From GCA-002708315 sp964460905 (GTDB taxonomy: Bacteria > Bacteroidota > Bacteroidia > Bacteroidales > F082): a stretch of DNA of 64,000 bases. The notes beneath the pieces were generated by a model. The model was given only the letters and a program-made list of their open reading frames with translations. It made no database searches and had not been told where the DNA came from. The translations under genes and the position numbers were made by a program. Shown piece after piece: positions 62,338 through 64,000 of this stretch. The stretch is from positions 1 to 64,000 of the forward strand of contig CAYWRM010000007.1 of NCBI GenBank assembly GCA_964460905.1, written 5' to 3'. Each line of letters starts with the position of its first letter. The first letter of the stretch is position 1.

Positions 62338-63774
62338 ATGACGAATAGGCATGGTGAAGTTTGGGAAAATTGTTTGTCAGTAATAAAAGACAATATTCCC
62401 CCTCAAAGTTACAATACATGGTTTTTACCAATTACCCCAATTAGCATCGAAAATGACGTATTAACAATTCAAGTGCCTAGCCAATTTTTTTATGAATGGT
62501 TAGAAGAGAATTACATCGGCTTGTTAAGAAAGGTTATACGTATGCAAATTGGTTCGGGAGCAACCCTTGAATATAGTGTAATAATTGATAATAACTATAA
62601 TAAATCAAAGCCATATGCTGTAAAATACCCTGCAACAGATAAAAATGCTACACAAAACAAACCGGTTTCTATGCCACTCGATCTAAATAAAGGAAAAACC
62701 AGAGATATTCCAAATCCGTTTATAATTCCGGGTCTTAAAAAACTTAAAGTTGAATCGCAGTTGGTTGATACATATTCATTTGATAATTTTATAGAAGGAG
62801 ATTGTAATAGGCTTGCACGTTCTGCCGGATGGGCTATTGCTGAGAACCCTGGTAAAACTGCTTTTAACCCATTATTGATATACAGTAGTGTAGGTCTTGG
62901 AAAAACTCATCTTGCTCATGCAATTGGTTTGCAAGTAAAAAGGAATTCTCCCGAAAAAATTGTTCTATATGTAAAAACCGACCAGTTTATTAATCAGTAT
63001 ATTGATTCGGTTAGAAATAATAACCAAAACGATTTTGTTCATTTCTATCAAATGATAGATGTACTTATACTGGATGATATTCAATTTATTGCAGGTAAAG
63101 AGAAAACTCAGGATGTATTTTTTCATATTTTTAATCATCTTCATCAAAATAATAAGCAATTAGTACTTACTTCAGATAAGCCACCTATTGATTTAAAAGG
63201 AATGGAACCCCGATTGTTATCAAGGTTTAAGTGGGGGCTTGCTGCTGATCTTCAAATGCCTGATTTGGAAACCAGAATTTCTATTTTGAAAAAGAAACTT
63301 TATAAAGATGGCATTGAAATGCCATATGAAGTAGTTGAATACCTTGCATATAGCATTACTACTAATATTAGAGAAATGGAAGGTGCTTTAATTTCAATAC
63401 TTGCTCAATCAACTCTTAATAAAAAGGATATCACGCTTGATTTAGCACGTCAAATGATTGATAAATTTGTAAAAAGCACAACCCGTGAAATTTCTATAGA
63501 TTATATTCAAAAAATAGTTTGTGATTATTTTAGTGTTCCCCTCGATGTGTTAAATTCTAAAACTAGAAAAAGAGAAATTGTTCAAGCAAGGCAATTAGCT
63601 ATGTATTTCTCAAAAATGCATACTAAAAACTCTCTGGCTACTATAGGTTTGCATTGTGGTAACAAAGATCATGCAACTGTACTCCATGCTTGTAGAACTG
63701 TTAATAATCTAAAAGACACTGATAAACAGTTTAGAGTTTATGTTGATGATATTGACAAAAAATTAAAGCTATAA
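62338..63774 (+). CDS. dnaA: chromosomal replication initiator DnaA
   Basis: DnaA binds origin boxes and opens DNA as an ATP-bound filament. The 478 residues show domain I (WENCLSVIKDNIPPQSYNTWF, then LTIQVPSQFFYEWLEENY), a short linker, and AAA+ domain III. Walker B is LILDDIQFIAGKEKTQ, and sensor II is in NIREMEGAL. Domain IV ends with the KDHATVLHACRTV signature. The Walker A region reads YSSVGLGKTHL (Lys189), so Ser183 replaces the first P-loop glycine. The domain IV motif has Lys where GRDH-type proteins have Arg. The phosphatase gene follows, as in related genomes. No cluster of DnaA boxes was seen in the 200 bases upstream. Confidence 0.96.
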   Translation: MTNRHGEVWENCLSVIKDNIPPQSYNTWFLPITPISIENDVLTIQVPSQFFYEWLEENYIGLLRKVIRMQIGSGATLEYSVIIDNNYNKSKPYAVKYPATDKNATQNKPVSMPLDLNKGKTRDIPNPFIIPGLKKLKVESQLVDTYSFDNFIEGDCNRLARSAGWAIAENPGKTAFNPLLIYSSVGLGKTHLAHAIGLQVKRNSPEKIVLYVKTDQFINQYIDSVRNNNQNDFVHFYQMIDVLILDDIQFIAGKEKTQDVFFHIFNHLHQNNKQLVLTSDKPPIDLKGMEPRLLSRFKWGLAADLQMPDLETRISILKKKLYKDGIEMPYEVVEYLAYSITTNIREMEGALISILAQSTLNKKDITLDLARQMIDKFVKSTTREISIDYIQKIVCDYFSVPLDVLNSKTRKREIVQARQLAMYFSKMHTKNSLATIGLHCGNKDHATVLHACRTVNNLKDTDKQFRVYVDDIDKKLKL

Positions 63775-63880
63775 TACTGTTTTATAGAACCTTAATTATA
63801 ATTTTTGAATAAATAGTTCAATAGCATTTGCAATAATTAAATTTTTTTACTACATTAGCAACTAATTTAATTTTTAAAAA

Positions 63881-64000
63881 ATGAATGTCCTTTTTGTTTG
63901 TACCTGTAGTATTTGTCGCTCACCTTTAGCGGCAGCCTTTTTAAGAAAGAAGTATATTGAAAATAATATGGAAGGTAATGTTGAATCAGCCGGATTTTCA
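63881..64000 (+). CDS. low-molecular-weight protein tyrosine phosphatase, N-terminal part
   Basis: The first 40 codons run off the window end. The protein begins MNVLFVCTCSICRSPLA, with the CX5R loop Cys7-Arg13 that forms the phosphate-binding site, followed by RSPLAAAFLRKKY and VESAGFS (the conserved SAG turn). The usual loop is C-x-G-N-x-C-R-S; here Cys9 and Ser10 stand in place of the Gly-Asn pair. The nucleophilic cysteine and arginine are kept. dnaA ends 106 bases upstream on the same strand, a common neighbour. Confidence 0.85.
   Translation, partial: MNVLFVCTCSICRSPLAAAFLRKKYIENNMEGNVESAGFS

Overview
This AT-rich window is chromosomal DNA from a member of the Bacteroidota, most likely in or near the Bacteroidales/Marinilabiliales. 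The evidence is a type IX secretion C-terminal sorting domain on a secreted carboxypeptidase, a PorD-like (DUF4835) protein, PorV-like and HhH outer-membrane proteins, LytS/LytTR regulators, a long NusB, an Rpb6-type omega subunit, and promoter boxes of the Bacteroidota form TAnnTTTG rather than sigma-70 form. A glycyl radical enzyme with its activase points to growth without oxygen at least part of the time. No rRNA, tRNA, CRISPR array, phage or complete insertion sequence was seen. The window is mostly ordinary chromosome with small accessory islands.

Layout: 1-3.9 kb holds a FISUMP protein, a PD40 lipoprotein and a LytS/LytTR two-component pair. 4.0-7.9 kb is a galactose module (galK, a sodium/solute symporter, convergent galM). 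8.1-14.5 kb has a secreted C69 dipeptidase and then the most unusual locus of the window: a small four-helix membrane protein, a 1009-residue glycyl radical enzyme with an extra N-terminal SCP2-like domain, and its activase. 14.5-20 kb carries an FKBP isomerase, aconitase, NusB, a stand-alone receiver and a PhnP-like hydrolase. 20-29.7 kb has DUF6913-dapA, the T9SS carboxypeptidase, an acyltransferase of sphingolipid/sulfonolipid type, and the compact bamD-rpoZ-coaBC-porD run.

29.8-43.7 kb contains a hybrid histidine kinase, RecQ, 3-methyladenine glycosylase, HU, Fmt, a TPR protein, a FAH-family enzyme, a DnaQ-like exonuclease, a YdcF protein, a lone E2 acyltransferase, an XRE regulator and Ndk. 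44-54.7 kb holds a DnaE with a fused proofreading exonuclease, thioredoxin, DUF58, malonyl-CoA decarboxylase and a two-gene outer-membrane unit. 55-60 kb is a DUF2461 gene and an ECF sigma/anti-sigma/surface-protein operon. 60-64 kb ends with an RsiV-like protein, YigZ, dnaA and the start of a low-molecular-weight phosphatase gene.

Between genes lies a second layer of information. Two copies of a roughly 220 bp MITE-like element have terminal inverted repeats and flanking direct repeats. There are also several decayed palindromic repeats, an AT-rich regulator upstream region with repeated TTTACAAA boxes, and a tandem 15-bp repeat upstream of the HU gene. Substitutions in the P-loops of DnaA and of the terminal phosphatase also deserve checking.
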